Source of the DNA: Pontederia crassipes
Taxonomy: Eukaryota; Streptophyta; Magnoliopsida; Commelinales; Pontederiaceae
Direction of reading: 5' to 3'
Assembly (NCBI GenBank): GCA_030549335.1
Contig: JAUKPH010000023.1
Coordinates: 1,054,001 to 1,118,000 of the forward strand
DNA length: 64,000 bases
The notes beneath the pieces were generated by a model that made no database searches, was not told where the DNA came from, and saw only the letters and a program-made list of their open reading frames with translations. A program made the translations under genes and the position numbers. Shown here piece after piece: positions 22,095 to 33,889 of the stretch (the first letter of the stretch is position 1; the number at the start of each line of letters is the position of its first letter).

Positions 22095-23264
22095 TGTTAG
22101 AGCAAAGTTTTTGTACCCTATGTAATTGTATTTTGATGATACAAATCTTGAAAGATTAGAGTTATATTTAAAATGCCAAAAAAATATAAATAAGAATGAG
22201 TTGCTTCAGGCACTAAACTTTCGATTAATATTTGTTTATGTTAACATGAGATTTATATTAAGAGATGAATATAAAAGTTGTAGATAATGTTGTTAGCTTT
22301 CCATAAAATCAAATATCATCTCATTTGTTGGATACTGGTATGAAAGAGTAAAGGTATAAAATGTTTTGTTTGAAATGGACAATTTTGTATATTGAACTTT
22401 GAATCAATATTTGACTATGATCTTATTAGGTTTTGGATGAATGATAAAATATCAAAGTTGTAGATAATTCTATTATATTTCATAGAATAAAAATCATTTC
22501 ATTTGGATAACTATGCAAAAGGTTATGCTTAAAATAGTGCAGGACGATCGACGTATCGACTGGAATATCGATCGATCGATCAGTGCAAAAAATACTCAGT
22601 TACAATGAACAGAATGTCAAGACTGTACCATTCGAGGTACCGATTGGTCGACCAGACAGTGCAGAATTCGTCAACGGTCATATTTTTCATAAAAGAAACT
22701 GTACCGATCAACCGGTGGGGCAAAACGATCGACCGGTCAGCACGTAAAATGCACTAAAATGATCATATTTTGACACTAAAATTAGGAAAAAAGTCCCAAT
22801 GACTAAATGGAATTAAGAAACCTATAAAAGAATACCAAGGGGTTCATAATTCATAAAACACTTAACGGAAACATCAAGCATCAAAGGAAAAATGTTTTTT
22901 TGAAGGAGTGGTGTGCCTTACCTCTCGAAGCGAAGAAAATGTGGTTTGGTGTAAAGGGTTCTTCCTTGCCCCATTAGGAATGAAGGAAGGGTGATTAGTA
23001 GAATCTCTGACGGTCTCGAGGTCAAGAATTCGGAGCGGGGGCGTAGGCTAAGGTTTAGCCGAACCTCTTCAACAACCACCGTGTTCTTTGTGTTTGCTTT
23101 CTCTCTCCCTCTCCTTTCTACCTTATTATGCATATGGTTTAATTGTTATTGCATTGATTTGAATATTAAGGAATCAATTTGAAACTTTCGCGACGTATTT
23201 TATAAAATTGATATTTTTAATTTTAACACCAATTCACCCCCTCTTGGTGCCTTGGGATCCTACA
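22095..23264 (+). repeat. Copia-A 5' LTR
   Basis: 1170 bp, TG...CA, directly followed by the PBS. It carries a GGTCGACC-type cluster (22550-22740) and the conserved region with 'accaccgtgttctttgtg' near 23075 shared with its partner near 26943. Confidence 0.9.
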
Positions 23265-23266
23265 AT

Positions 23267-23278
23267 TGGTATCAGATC
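23267..23278 (+). other. primer binding site of Copia-A
   Basis: TGGTATCAGATC, one base off the initiator tRNA-Met complement, 2 bp after the LTR end. Confidence 0.88.
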
Positions 23279-23319
23279 TAGGTTGCTCTTGTTTTTGAGA
23301 TTTAAACATCTTTAGAGCT

Positions 23320-24866
23320 ATGACATTAAGTGAATTTAGTTTTTTCGAAAGGACAATCAATTAGTCATCCTCCGCTTTTTAATGCATAAAATTATGCATA
23401 TTGAAAAATTAGGATACAAGCATACATATGTTCTATTGATATTGACATGTGGAACATTGTTGAAAAAGGTTATTATTTACATGAAAAATTACCTTTAGAA
23501 AATATCGAAAGAGAATTTTTTTTTGTAAAACTTCATTGGAAAGCTAAAAATATTTTTTATTGTGTTTTGTATTCAATGGAGTTTAATCGGATTTCTAGTT
23601 GTGAAATTGCAAAGGAGATTTGGAAGAAACTCATTACTACTTATGAAGGAACGGATAAAGTTAAAGAATCTTGATTAAATATTCTAAATCATCAATATGA
23701 TTCTTTCAAAATGCATGATAATGAATCCATAAATGATATGGTTGTACGATTTAATGATATCGTGAATGTCTTAGTCTTCTTGAGCGAGCCAAGAACTAAC
23801 CCCTGAAAGGTGAAAAAGATTCTTAGGTCTCTCTCCTCCAAATGGCATATAAAGAGGATCGTGATTGAAAAAAAACTTGAACAAGCTAGATTTTGATGAT
23901 CTTATTGGTTCACTCTTAACCTCTGAGATCGAAATCCAAGAAGATGAAAAAGAAAATGCCCCTAAGAAGAAAACATTAGCGTTAAAAGCAAACAACATGG
24001 AAGAAGACTCAAGTGAAGAAGAAGTAGAAGAAAAGAGACTCGCACGCTATACAAGAATGCTTGACAATTATTTCAAGTTAGTGAAAAACAATGAGAAGAA
24101 TGAGAAGCCAACTAGAAGATCATGTAAACATCATCAAGAAAGACACTCAAGTCTCACAAAGAAGGACAAAGAAGAAACATTTCGGGAAGGGAAAAAGAAA
24201 AAAATATAGAGTCAAGTGAAGGTGAATCAAATGACTCATCAAACTCTTCTAGTGATGATGCATACCTATGTCTAATGGTACATAATGATGAGGTAATCTC
24301 TAACTCTTCAAATTCAAATAATGACTCATCAAGCTCTTACGAAGAAGATCTTTCTTTCGATGTGCATAAAGATCTCTCTTATAAAAATGTATTTTTTACT
24401 TAAATAGGAAAATAAAAAATTGTTACATGAGTTTGAGAAATTAAAAGAAGAAAAGGACACATATATTGTGGAAAATAAAAACTTAAAAAATGAAATTAAT
24501 TCTTTGGAAATTACACATGCATGTGAAATTATAAAACTAGAATGTTCTTTAGAAAAAGCAAAGAAGGAAAAATATTTTTTTTGAAAAATTCACAAAATAA
24601 GGATAAGGCTAGTTCTTACACAAAGAAAAGTAATTCTAGGAAATACTTTGGACATGAAAATTCTTATTGGAAATCTAATAATTCTTATCATAAATCCTTA
24701 AAGAATTCACATATTACTTGTTTTGCATATGGATTTTATGGTCATTATACATACTAATGCAAAGTAAGAAAATAATTTCAACATGGTATGATTGATATGG
24801 GTTCCAAAAGGAACATTGACTAACAAAATTGGACCCAAAGAAGTTTGGGTGCCAAAAGCTAAATGA
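23320..24866 (+). pseudogene. Copia-A gag remnant
   Basis: It starts at the ATG at 23320 (homologous start to Copia-C) and has an early stop. Then come an open stretch 23447-23674 with 'MWNIVEKGYYLHEKLP' and 'EIWKKLITTYEGTDKVKES' (UBN2 capsid type), a Lys/Glu-rich stretch 23865-24209 ('RLARYTRMLDNYFKLVKNNE') and a decayed zinc knuckle near 24715-24765. In that knuckle the second Cys has become Tyr and a stop precedes the last Cys. It ends 'GPKEVWVPKAK' at 24866. The frame is broken, so no functional Gag is expected. Confidence 0.82.
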
Positions 24867-25867
24867 TTGTTTTTCAGGTGTGCCTCACATGTAAAGCAAA
24901 GGACAAGTGGATTTGAAAATATGAAGGCACGAAGGTCATAATAAAAGTATCATTTACCTCAAATTACGAGCATGCAAAATTTGTTATTCTTTTCAATTAA
25001 AAAATTGTGATTTTGTGGATTTGCAAATTGAAATTTTTTTAAACATTACCAAAATTTTAGAGAATTATTAAAAATATCAATTCCTTGGATTTCATGAGCA
25101 TAAACTTACATTTTTGTTTTCTCTCTTATGTTTCAAGCTTAAAATCTTCATGTTATGAAAATAAAGTTTTTTTTACAATGTTACATCATTGGTTCTTTGA
25201 AAGAAAAGAAAACATATATAGGAAGATGGAAATAGAAAATTGGTCATAATGATAGGGGGGAGCTTGTTCAAGAATTTGAAATATTATGTCACTCACCTTA
25301 AATATGACCTAGTTACCTTTATTTTTAAATTCTTGATTATTTGATATAATCCAATTTAGTTTTGACATATCATTAGTATCATTGTTGTCTCAAAGTTCTA
25401 TGCAAATGTTTTGATCTTTTATGATATGAGACATGTTATACATTTGATTTCATATTTTTCCATTATAAATCGGTCATGAATTTAGGGGGGAGCTATTTTT
25501 TAACTATCGCATATATTATACATGAACTAATTCTTATGATGTAATACTTTACATGTTTCTTATATGACAAAATGGGAGAATAAAAGATGGCATGATTAAG
25601 GAGGGGTTACATATTGTTTCTTATGTGATTAATATGCAAATTACTTTTTGATGAAACAAAAGAGGGAGAAATATAGGAGAAATATGATATGAATATAGGA
25701 GACATATGAATATAAATTTATATAAAATGTACCTTAAAATTGGTACTTATGTGCATGTCTATTATTGTAAGGAAAGTTTAGGTTTAGGGGGAGTAAAACT
25801 GATTTTTCAATTTTCGCAACTTACATATTTTCATATTTTTTTATTTTTCTTCATAAAAAAATGAGAT
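24867..25867 (+). other. Copia-A 3' internal non-coding tail where pol should be
   Basis: It starts with a short remnant of the pre-protease linker (near 24880-24915, 'CLTCKAKDKW' in one frame). AT-rich DNA follows with several G-rich purine runs (25252, 25484, 25785). No protease, integrase, RT or RNase H motifs are visible. The same arrangement occurs in Copia-B (28246-28914) and Copia-C (8184-8802). Confidence 0.7.
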
Positions 25868-27078
25868 TGTTGGAGCAAAGTTTTATACCCTATGTAATTT
25901 TATTTTTATGATACAAACATCGAAAGATAAGAATTATATTTAAAATGCCGAAAAAATCTAAATAATAATGATTTACTTCATGCACTAAACTTTCGATTAA
26001 TATTTGTTTATGTTTCCATGAGATTTGTATTTAGAAATGAATATAAAAGTTATAGAAAATATCATCTCATTTTGACATTGGTATGAAAAGTTATGTATAA
26101 GAGAGTAATGGTCTAAAATGTTGTATTTGAAATGGACAATCTTATTAGATTTTGGATGAATGATGAATAGTAAAGTTGTATAGAAACATGTTAGCTTTCC
26201 GTAGGTTAAAAAATCATCTCATTTGGATAAATATGCAAAACATTATGCTTAAAATAGTGCAGGGCGGTCGACCTGCCGGCTGGAATACTGATCGACTGGT
26301 TTGGCACACCGGTCGACCGATCAATGTAGAAAATGCCCAATTTCAGCGAACAAAATTTCAAGACTATAACTGTCGAGATTCCGATCGATCGGACAGTGCA
26401 TAATTCATCAACGGTCATATTTTTCATAAAAGAAACTATACTGATCGATCAGTGGGGCAAAATGGTCGACCGGTCAATGTGCAAAATGCACTAAAATGGT
26501 CATATTTTGACACCAAAATTAGGAAATAAATCCCAACGGTTAAACAGAGTTAAGAAACCTATAAAAGAAGAAAAGAGGTCCATAATTCATAAAACACTCA
26601 AGGGAAACATCAAGCATCAAAGGAAAATTGTTTTCTTAATGTTAAAGCAAAATCCTCTCTTCTTTCTCTCTTCTTTTCTTGTGAGGTTCATGATTAGAAA
26701 GTTGAGTGTGAACTCCTGTGTAAAAGAAGTTCTATATATTACCTCTTGAGCTAGATAAGATAAGCTTCCTAGAAGCAGATGTGTGCCTTACCTCTCAAAG
26801 CAGAGAAAATGTGATTTGGTGTAAAGAGTTCTTCCTTGCCCCATTAAAACGAAGGAAGGGTGATTAATAGAATCTCCGACGGTATCGAGGTTGAGACGTC
26901 GAAGCGGGGACGTAGGCCAAAGTTTGGTCGAACCTCGTCAACAACCACCGTGTTCTTTGTGTTTGCTTTCTCTTTCACTCTCCTTCCTACCTTATTATGC
27001 ATATGGTTTAATTATTATTGGATTGATTTGAATATTGAGGAATCGATTTTAAGCTTTCGCGACGTATTTTGTAAAATT
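25868..27078 (+). repeat. Copia-A 3' LTR, first part
   Basis: It starts TGTTGGAGCAAAG and is colinear with the 5' LTR, interrupted at 27078/27079 by Copia-B. The remaining 57 bp lie at 31652-31708, ending CCTACA. Relative to the 5' LTR there is an extra segment around 26640-26780 ('gaagttctatatattacctc'). Confidence 0.9.
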
Positions 27079-28245
27079 TGTAGGAACCCAAAGGGCACCA
27101 AGAGTAGGGGTGAATTGGTGTTCAAACAAAAATATTGAATTCACAATAATCGTTGCAGAAGCTTGAAATCGAATTTTAAAATCTTTTAAATCAATGCAAT
27201 TCAAATCACATCAAAACCAATTTGAGAGGGGGGGAGAGAGAGAGAGACAAAGCAATCACAAAGCATGCGGTGGTTGTTGATGAGGTTCGGCCACATCTTG
27301 GCCTACGTTCCCGCTCCGACTTCTCAATCTCGAGACCGTCAGATATTCCACTAGAATCTCTTTCTTTGTTCCAAATGGGGTAAAGAAGAAAACTCTTTAC
27401 ACCACCGCCTTTTCTCCGCTTCGAGAGGTAAGGCAAACCCCTCCTCCTAATGAAGCTAATCTTTTCTTTCACTTAAGAGATAAGATTTGGAACCTCTTTT
27501 ACACAGGAGCTTTCGCAGTATTTCTCTAAATAAAATGCTTCTCTCTTTTACAATGCTAAGCTCACAAGAGGAGAAGAGAGAAAGAAGAGAAAACTTAAAA
27601 TGAAAACTTTAAGGAATGATCTTCTTTTAATAACTTGAAGTTTTTCTTCAAGGCTTGGATGGATGCTTTTGCTTCTAGCTTTGGTACTTCTTTTATAGAC
27701 TCTAGTATGTAGAAAATTTGCCCAAAAATTGTTCCACAAATTTTTCCTTCAAATTTGACCGTTACTGTTCATTTAACTCGGAGGCCGGTCGACCGCACAT
27801 ATGGACCGATCAACCGGTACACTTTCTTTTATGAAAAATATGATCGTTGGCAAATTTTGCACTGTCCAAGTTGACCAACTGATCGATCGATATCTCGACC
27901 GGTACAGTCTCGTCATTCTGTTTGTTAAAATTGGACATTTTCTACACTGACCGATCGACCGGTGTTCCAGTTGGCAGGTCGATCGTCCTACACCATTGTA
28001 AGCATAAATTTTTGCACATTTATTCAAATGAGATTATTTTTTATTCTATAGAAAGCTAACAGAATTCTCTACAACTTTGATTTATGATTCATCCAAAATC
28101 TAATAGGATCATAGTTAATTATTTAATCAAAGTATAGTGCATAAAGTTATCCTTTTTTAAAACTTTTCAGTATTTTAACTTTAATCTTTCGAGGTTTGTA
28201 TCATCAAAATATAATTTTATATGTCATTAAAACTTAGATCCAATA
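27079..28245 (-). repeat. Copia-B 3' LTR
   Basis: 1167 bp, starting TGTAGGAACCC on the plus strand and ending CCAATA. Contains a GGTCGACC-type cluster (27780-27975) and a GA-rich tract at 27225-27247. Confidence 0.88.
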
Positions 28246-28914
28246 ATCTCTCCCTTTTTAATGAAGACAAATCGAGGAATATGAAAAATGTATAAGTTGC
28301 GAAAAGGTTGTAAAATAAGTTGTAAGATCAATTTTACTCTCCCTAACACTTAACGTTCCTTACAATGATAAATATTCACATAAGTATAAATTTTAAGGAA
28401 CTCTTCATATAAAGTGATATTCAAATCATATTTCTCCCCCTTTTGTTTCATCAAAAAGAATAATTTGTATATGAAGCATATAGGAAATCATATGTAACTA
28501 CCCCTTAATCATGCCATCTTTGAAAAAAAAAATTTCCTCTTTTGTCATATTAGAAACATGTAAAATATTGCATCATAAAGAGTTAGTATGTAAGGAATAA
28601 CTCCCCTTAAATTTATGACTATTTTATAATGGAAAAATGAAAAGAATTTGATGAAGGCAAAAAATATATATTAATAATTAAAATATGACATAAAACTTTG
28701 ATACAATAATGATGTCCATGATATGTCAAAATAAAGTTTAGTATGCTCCCCCTATCACTATTACCAATTTTAGATGTTCTCTCTTTTCAAAAAAAATAGT
28801 AATTTTGAATTTTTAAGTGAAATCAAAGATAAATGATACTTTTATCATAACCTTTGTGCCTTCACATTTCCAATTCCTCCTTTGCTTTACATGTGAGGCA
28901 CACATGAAAAACAA

Positions 28915-30406
28915 TCATTTAAACTTTGGTACCCAAACTTCTTTGGGTCCAATTTTATTAGTCAAAGTTCCTTTTGGAACCCATATCATCCCATGTTTTG
29001 AAGATTTTCTTACTTTGCATTGATAAGCATAATGGACATAAAATCGTATGCAAAACATGTAATATGTGATTTTCTATCATAGGAATGATTAGACTTCCAA
29101 TAAGAGTTTTCATGTCTAAAGTATTTCTTAAAATTATCTTTCTTTACATAAGAACCAGTTTTATCATTATTTTGTGAATTTTTTAAAAAATCATTTTCCT
29201 TCTTTACTTTTTCTAAAGAACATGTTAGTTTTATAATTTCACATGCATGTGTAATTTCCAGAGTTTCAATTTCAATTTTTAGGTTTTCATTCTCCATAAA
29301 ACATGTACTCTTTTCTTCTTTTAAATTTTCAATCTCATGTCGTAATTTCTCATTTTCCTCTTTAAGTGAGTAATATCTTTTTATAAGGGAGGAAAGTTCT
29401 TTATTTACATCTAAAGAAAGATTTCCTTCGGAAGAGCTCGATGAGTCATTATTTGAAGGATTAGAAGTTACTTCATCGTCATGCGCCATTAAGTATAAGT
29501 ATGCTTCATCACTGGAAGAGCTTCACGAGTCATTTGTTTCACTTTACTCTTCATACTTTTTCTTTCTACCTTTTCGAGATGTCTCTTCTTTGTGATTTTT
29601 GTATGATCTTCGGGTAGGCTTCTCATTCTTTTCTTTCTTCTTCACCAACTTGAAATACTTATCTAGTTTTCTTGTGTAGCGGGCGAGTATCTTTTCATCC
29701 ACTTCTTCTTCACTTCAGTCTTCTTCATTTGCATTTGCCTTTAATGCCAATGTTTTCTTATTGGGGACTTTTTCTTCTTGATCTTCTTGGATTGAGATCT
29801 CACAGGTTAGAAGTGAACCAATAAAATCATCAAAATCTAATTTGTTTAGATCTTTTTCTTCGATCATGGTCCTCTTCGTATGCCATTAGGAAGAGAGAGA
29901 CCTGAGAATCTTTTTCACCTTTTAGGGGTTAGTTCATGGCTCTCCCAAAGATGTTAAGTCATTCACAATTTCATTAAATCGAGCAACCATATCATTTATA
30001 GATTCATTATCATACATTTTGAAAGAATCATATTGATGATTTAGAATATTCAATATAGATTCTTTAACTTTATCGGTTCCTTCATAAGTTGTGATGAGTT
30101 TATTCCAAATCTCAGTTGCACTTTCACAATTTGAAATCCGATTAAATTTCGTTAAATCCAAAGCACAATAAAAAATAATTTTAGCTTTTCAATCTAATTT
30201 TGAAAAAAAAATTGTCTTTCATCATGTTCTGAGGGTAATTTTTCATGCAAATAATAGTCTTCTTCAATAATATCCCACATATTTATATGAATAAAACATA
30301 TGTAGGCTTGAAGTCTAATTTTCAAATATGAAAAATTCGATGTGTTAAAAAGGGGAGGATGACTAATTAATTATCCTTCGGCAAAACCAAATCTGGTTGA
30401 TGCCAT
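28915..30406 (-). pseudogene. Copia-B gag remnant
   Basis: The ATG at 30406 is followed by a stop at codon 11. An open UBN2-type stretch lies at 30161-29934 ('EIWNKLITTYEGTDKVKES', 'NESINDMVARFNEIVNDLTS'). A long open stretch at 29489-29010 encodes a Lys/Glu-rich heptad-like region ('EENEKLRHEIENLKEEKST'), probably a coiled coil. The zinc knuckle near 29060-29010 is damaged: Cys to Tyr and a 1-base change of frame after 'CFAYDF'. Ends 'GPKEVWVPKFK' at 28915. Confidence 0.82.
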
Positions 30407-30482
30407 GGCTCTAAAAATTATTAAATCTTAGAACAAGATTATCAAATCTTAAAATGATTTTATCTTAAAACAAGAGCAACCC

Positions 30483-30494
30483 GCTCTTATACCA
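30483..30494 (-). other. primer binding site of Copia-B
   Basis: The minus strand reads TGGTATAAGAGC, one base off the initiator tRNA-Met complement, 2 bp from the LTR edge. Confidence 0.87.
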
Positions 30495-30496
30495 AT

Positions 30497-31646
30497 TGTA
30501 TGATCCCAAAGGGCACGAGGGGGGTTGAATTGGTGTTCAAACAAAAATATCAAATTTACAATAATCGTTGCGGAAGCTTGAAATTGAATCTTAAAATTTT
30601 TTAAATCAATGCAATACAGGTCACATCAAAACCAATATGAGAGGAAGAGAGAGAGAGAGAAAGCAATCACAAAGCACGCGATGGTTGTTGATGAGGTTCG
30701 GCCACACCTTGACCTACGTCTCTGCTTTGACTTCTCGACCTCGAGACCACTGGAGATTTTAGTAGAATCTCTTACTTTGTTCCAAATGGGGCAAGGAAGA
30801 AATCCCTTTACATCACCGCCTTTTCTACGCTTCGAGAGGTAAGGCACACCTCTCTTCCTAATGAAGCTAATATTTTCTCTCACTTAAGAGGTAAGATTTG
30901 TAACCTCTTTTACACAAGAGCTCTCTTAGTATTTTTCTACATACAATGCTTCTCTCTCTTACATGCTAAGCTCACAAGAGGAGAAGAGAGAATAAAGAGA
31001 AAACTTAAAATGAAAACTTCAAGGAATGATCTTCTTTTGACAACTTGAAGTTTTTCTTCAAAGCTGGAATGGATGCTTTTTCTTTTGGCTTTGACACTCC
31101 TTTTATAGGCTCTTGTGTGTGGAAAATTCGTCCATAAATTATTTCACAAATTTCTCCTTCAAATTTGACCGTTACTGCTCATTTGATTCGGAGGCCAATC
31201 GACTGCACATATGGACTGGTCGATTGGTACACTTTTTTTATGAAAAATACAACCGTTGGTGAATTCTGCACTGCCCGATCGACCAGTACAGTCTCATCAT
31301 TCTGTTTGTTGAAATTAGGTATTTTCTGCACTAATCGATCGACCGGTGTGCCTGACCAATCGATCGGTGTTCCATCGACCGCCCTGCACTATTTTAAGCA
31401 TAACATTTTGCACAATTATTCAAATGAGATTATTTCTAATCCTATGGAAAGGTAACAGAATTCTCTACAACTTTGATATTTATGATTCATCCAAAATCTA
31501 ATAGGATCATAGTTAATTATTTAATCGAAGTGTAGTGCATAAAGTATCCTTTTTTGTTTAAACTTTTTCAGCATTTTAACTTTAATCTTTCGAGGTTTGT
31601 ATCATCAAAATATAATTTTATATGTCATTAAAACTTAGATCCAACC
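30497..31646 (-). repeat. Copia-B 5' LTR
   Basis: 1150 bp, partner of 27079-28245. The plus strand has a 96-codon frame at 31165-31455, antisense to gag and equivalent to those at 7699-7995 and 11127-11414. Confidence 0.88.
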
Positions 31647-31713
31647 AAATTTATATTTTTAGTTTTAACACCAATTCATCCCCCTTCTTGGTGCCTTGTG
31701 TTCCTACACAAGT

Positions 31714-32362
31714 TATGTCATACTAAGTTTGAAGACCAATAAGGCAACTCTCAGAAAATATTTTTTTCTCCCAATTATGTTCACTTCCAAACCCAATTTG
31801 CTTGTAAGAACTAGTTCTGTTGACCTGCTCTAGCATTTCTTGTCCTATGAAATGAGGAGGAGACAATGTGTACTCAGTTGCATTCTTTTTAAATGAGTTT
31901 CGATCACGACATTAGATTCTCCATTGGCAAAAACATCCTGTGACAATCAAACCAGCAAACCTTTCTACTATTTTTCAAGTAAAATGATTTTGTATTCTTT
32001 TCGCATATGGGACAAGCAAGTTTACCTTTTGTGCTCCAACCACTCAGCATTCTATATGCTGGAAAATCACTTATGATCCACATTAATGCGGCTCTCATAA
32101 TGAAATTTTGCTTCTTAGATTTGTCATAAGTAAGCACGCCATCCTCCCACAACATGTTGAGTTCATCAATCAAAGGTCTTAAGTAAATATCTAAACTTTT
32201 GCTTGGCGATCGAGGACCTGGGATCATACAGGTAACAAATATGTTCTCTCGTCTCATACACATGATTGGAGGAAAAATATAAGGTGTGATGAAAACTGAC
32301 CAACATGAATAAGTAGTGCCTGATGAACCAAATGGGTTGAACCCATCGGTGCAAAGTCTCAA
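31714..32362 (-). pseudogene. outer TNP2 transposase, central catalytic part
   Basis: The minus strand 32362-31904 encodes 'RLCTDGFNPFGSSGTTYSCW', 'MIPGPRSPSKSLDIYLRPLI', 'NFIMRAALMWIISDFPAYRM' and 'GKLACPICEKNTKSF'. These are the core signatures of Transposase_21 (tnp2), including the Asp of the 'CTDGFNPFG' strand. From about 31900 to 31714 the frame is broken by indels. The protein would cut and join CACTA ends, but this gene is split by Copia-A and frameshifted. Confidence 0.92.
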
Positions 32363-32479
32363 TCTAACATTGCGTGATTCTGCTGCAAAAGTGAGATGAA
32401 ATGCATCAAATAGTTTCCATGTCTCAGCATCTAAAGGATGTGTAATGAAATTCGGATCATCACGTGCCCCCTCTTTGAG

Positions 32480-32942
32480 CTACCTCACGAATGATATAAT
32501 TTTTTCAGAAAGAAATAGTCGTTGCAATTTCGGAACAATGGAAAAGTTTTTGAACACTGCATTTTTTACATTTTTCTTCACAATTTGAGGATCCTTTCTC
32601 GATTTGTATCTGGGCTCGCCACAAATAGAACAACGAAGAAGTGAGTTATTTTTCTTATAATACAATATACAATAGTTACGACATGCATCAATCTTTTTAT
32701 ATTCTAAGCCTAAATCGCTCATCAATCTTTTGCACTTGTAAAATTTTTTCGGTAACCTCTTTGATGCCAGAAGCATACTCATCAATCATTCGGTCAAAAT
32801 AACTTTCACTCATATTAAATTCTGATTTCAAGTTCATTAGTTGTGCCACTTTAGAAAGTGTAGTTTGTTTCATGCATCCATCCCATAAAGGTTCATCAGC
32901 TTCTTTGAGAAAGTTATAAAACTTATAAGCCAAAGAATTCAT
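32480..32942 (-). pseudogene. outer TNP2 transposase, N-terminal part
   Basis: Two overlapping minus frames: 32942-32697 ('KFYNFLKEADEPLWDGCMKQ', 'LMNLKSEFNMSESYFDRMID') and 32785-32480 ('LPKKFYKCKRLMSDLGLEYK', 'CSICGEPRYKSRKDP'). In intact family members these are one continuous stretch, so a frameshift lies at about 32765. A zinc-ribbon-like CxxC pair is kept. Confidence 0.9.
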
Positions 32943-33039
32943 ATCTTATTCAATAAATGTTTCGACAAAATTTTCTGCTCCCATCACATCTTGTATCATG
33001 TCCCTATATGGATTGCTCAACTCGCCCACATTGGCATCT

Positions 33040-33240
33040 ATGTTAGCATCAATTGTTCTCTTTATTCCATTTTTCTTTGTCATGAAAGAACCAATTTGTG
33101 TATTTTAGTAAGAAGCCATTGTAATATAAATCCTTTTCCACGTCATATTTTAGTTTCCGCTAATAACATTTGCATTTTCGACATGGGCATAAGATTTCAC
33201 CACATGAAGAAGCAACACCTTCATTTCCATATGCCACCTT
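33040..33240 (-). pseudogene. Transpos_assoc zinc-binding domain, start of the outer transposase
   Basis: The minus strand encodes 'GEILCPCRKCKC' near 33200-33170. After a stop it continues 'DVEKDLYYNGFLLKYTNWFF' to about 33080. This matches the N-terminal transposase-associated domain of plant CACTA elements (CPCxKC followed by 'hl...GF...Y..W..H'). At least two in-frame stops are present. Confidence 0.8.
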
Positions 33241-33845
33241 GATTGTCCTTATATTCTTTCTGTTATAACGCCCTGTTTATCCTTCCAATGATGAATTCAA
33301 CTACAATATGACTTTGTTATTTCTGTAATGGACAACATTAAGGCATATGTCAATAAATTCTTACTGATCAGTGAATTATTCTGGTCTCTTTTTTTCAATG
33401 TTCTCATTTTATATACCAAGAATGTTCATCCACATTCTTGTTAACTAAAATGAGAACATGATCAAAAATACCAAAATTTGATAATAATTGATCAGTATTT
33501 GTTTTCAAGTTGAATCTCATCGAATATAGATTCCAGGCTTACTTAAGAACAATATGGTAAATTTGAAGTTGGAGGCATGCATAAGAGCCAATGCGATTTT
33601 TTTATTTATCTATTTTTAAAGTCACGATGTTCATGCTAATCTAGTTGGAAGCATAATCAAGAACAATATAGTTGGAAACATAATTAAGAACAATATGATT
33701 GTAAATATAATTAAGAACAATATAATTCAAATAGTACTGTTCAATTTGTTATGCTAATCTAGTTGGAAGCATAATCAAGAACAATATAGTTGAAAACATA
33801 ATTAAGAACAATATAATTACAAATATAATTAAGAATATTATAATT
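33241..33845. other. outer CACTA non-coding upstream part with tandem units
   Basis: Short direct repeats at about 33630-33845: 'atgctaatctagttggaagc', 'aagaacaatatagttg(g)aaa' and 'aatataattaagaa' recur in two units near 33630-33745 and 33750-33860. Around 33420-33480 the text matches (inverted) 38735-38820 of the inner CACTA, placing it upstream of the transposase start. Confidence 0.6.
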
Positions 33846-33889
33846 CAAATAATACTGAAAAGGGGACTTAATACACATTGAGAGGACTT

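Larger units (their letters stand above)
27079..31646 (-). mobile_element. Copia-B: gag-only LTR retrotransposon nested in Copia-A
   Basis: LTRs 27079-28245 and 30497-31646, a PBS next to the right LTR, so the element is on the minus strand. The flanks AAATT (27074-27078 and 31647-31651) are a perfect 5-bp duplication. The outermost right base is C instead of the usual A. Internal 2.25 kb with broken gag only. It is closer to Copia-C than to Copia-A in its LTR ends. Confidence 0.92.
22095..31708 (+). mobile_element. Copia-A: gag-only LTR retrotransposon with Copia-B nested in its 3' LTR
   Basis: The 5' LTR is 22095-23264 (starts TGTTAGAGC, ends CCTACA). The 3' LTR is 25868-27078 plus 31652-31708. 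The internal region of 2.6 kb has a PBS and a broken gag, but no pol. The flanks CAAGT (22090-22094 and 31709-31713) are a perfect 5-bp duplication. It lies in the transposase exon of the outer CACTA, opposite in strand to that gene. Confidence 0.92.
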
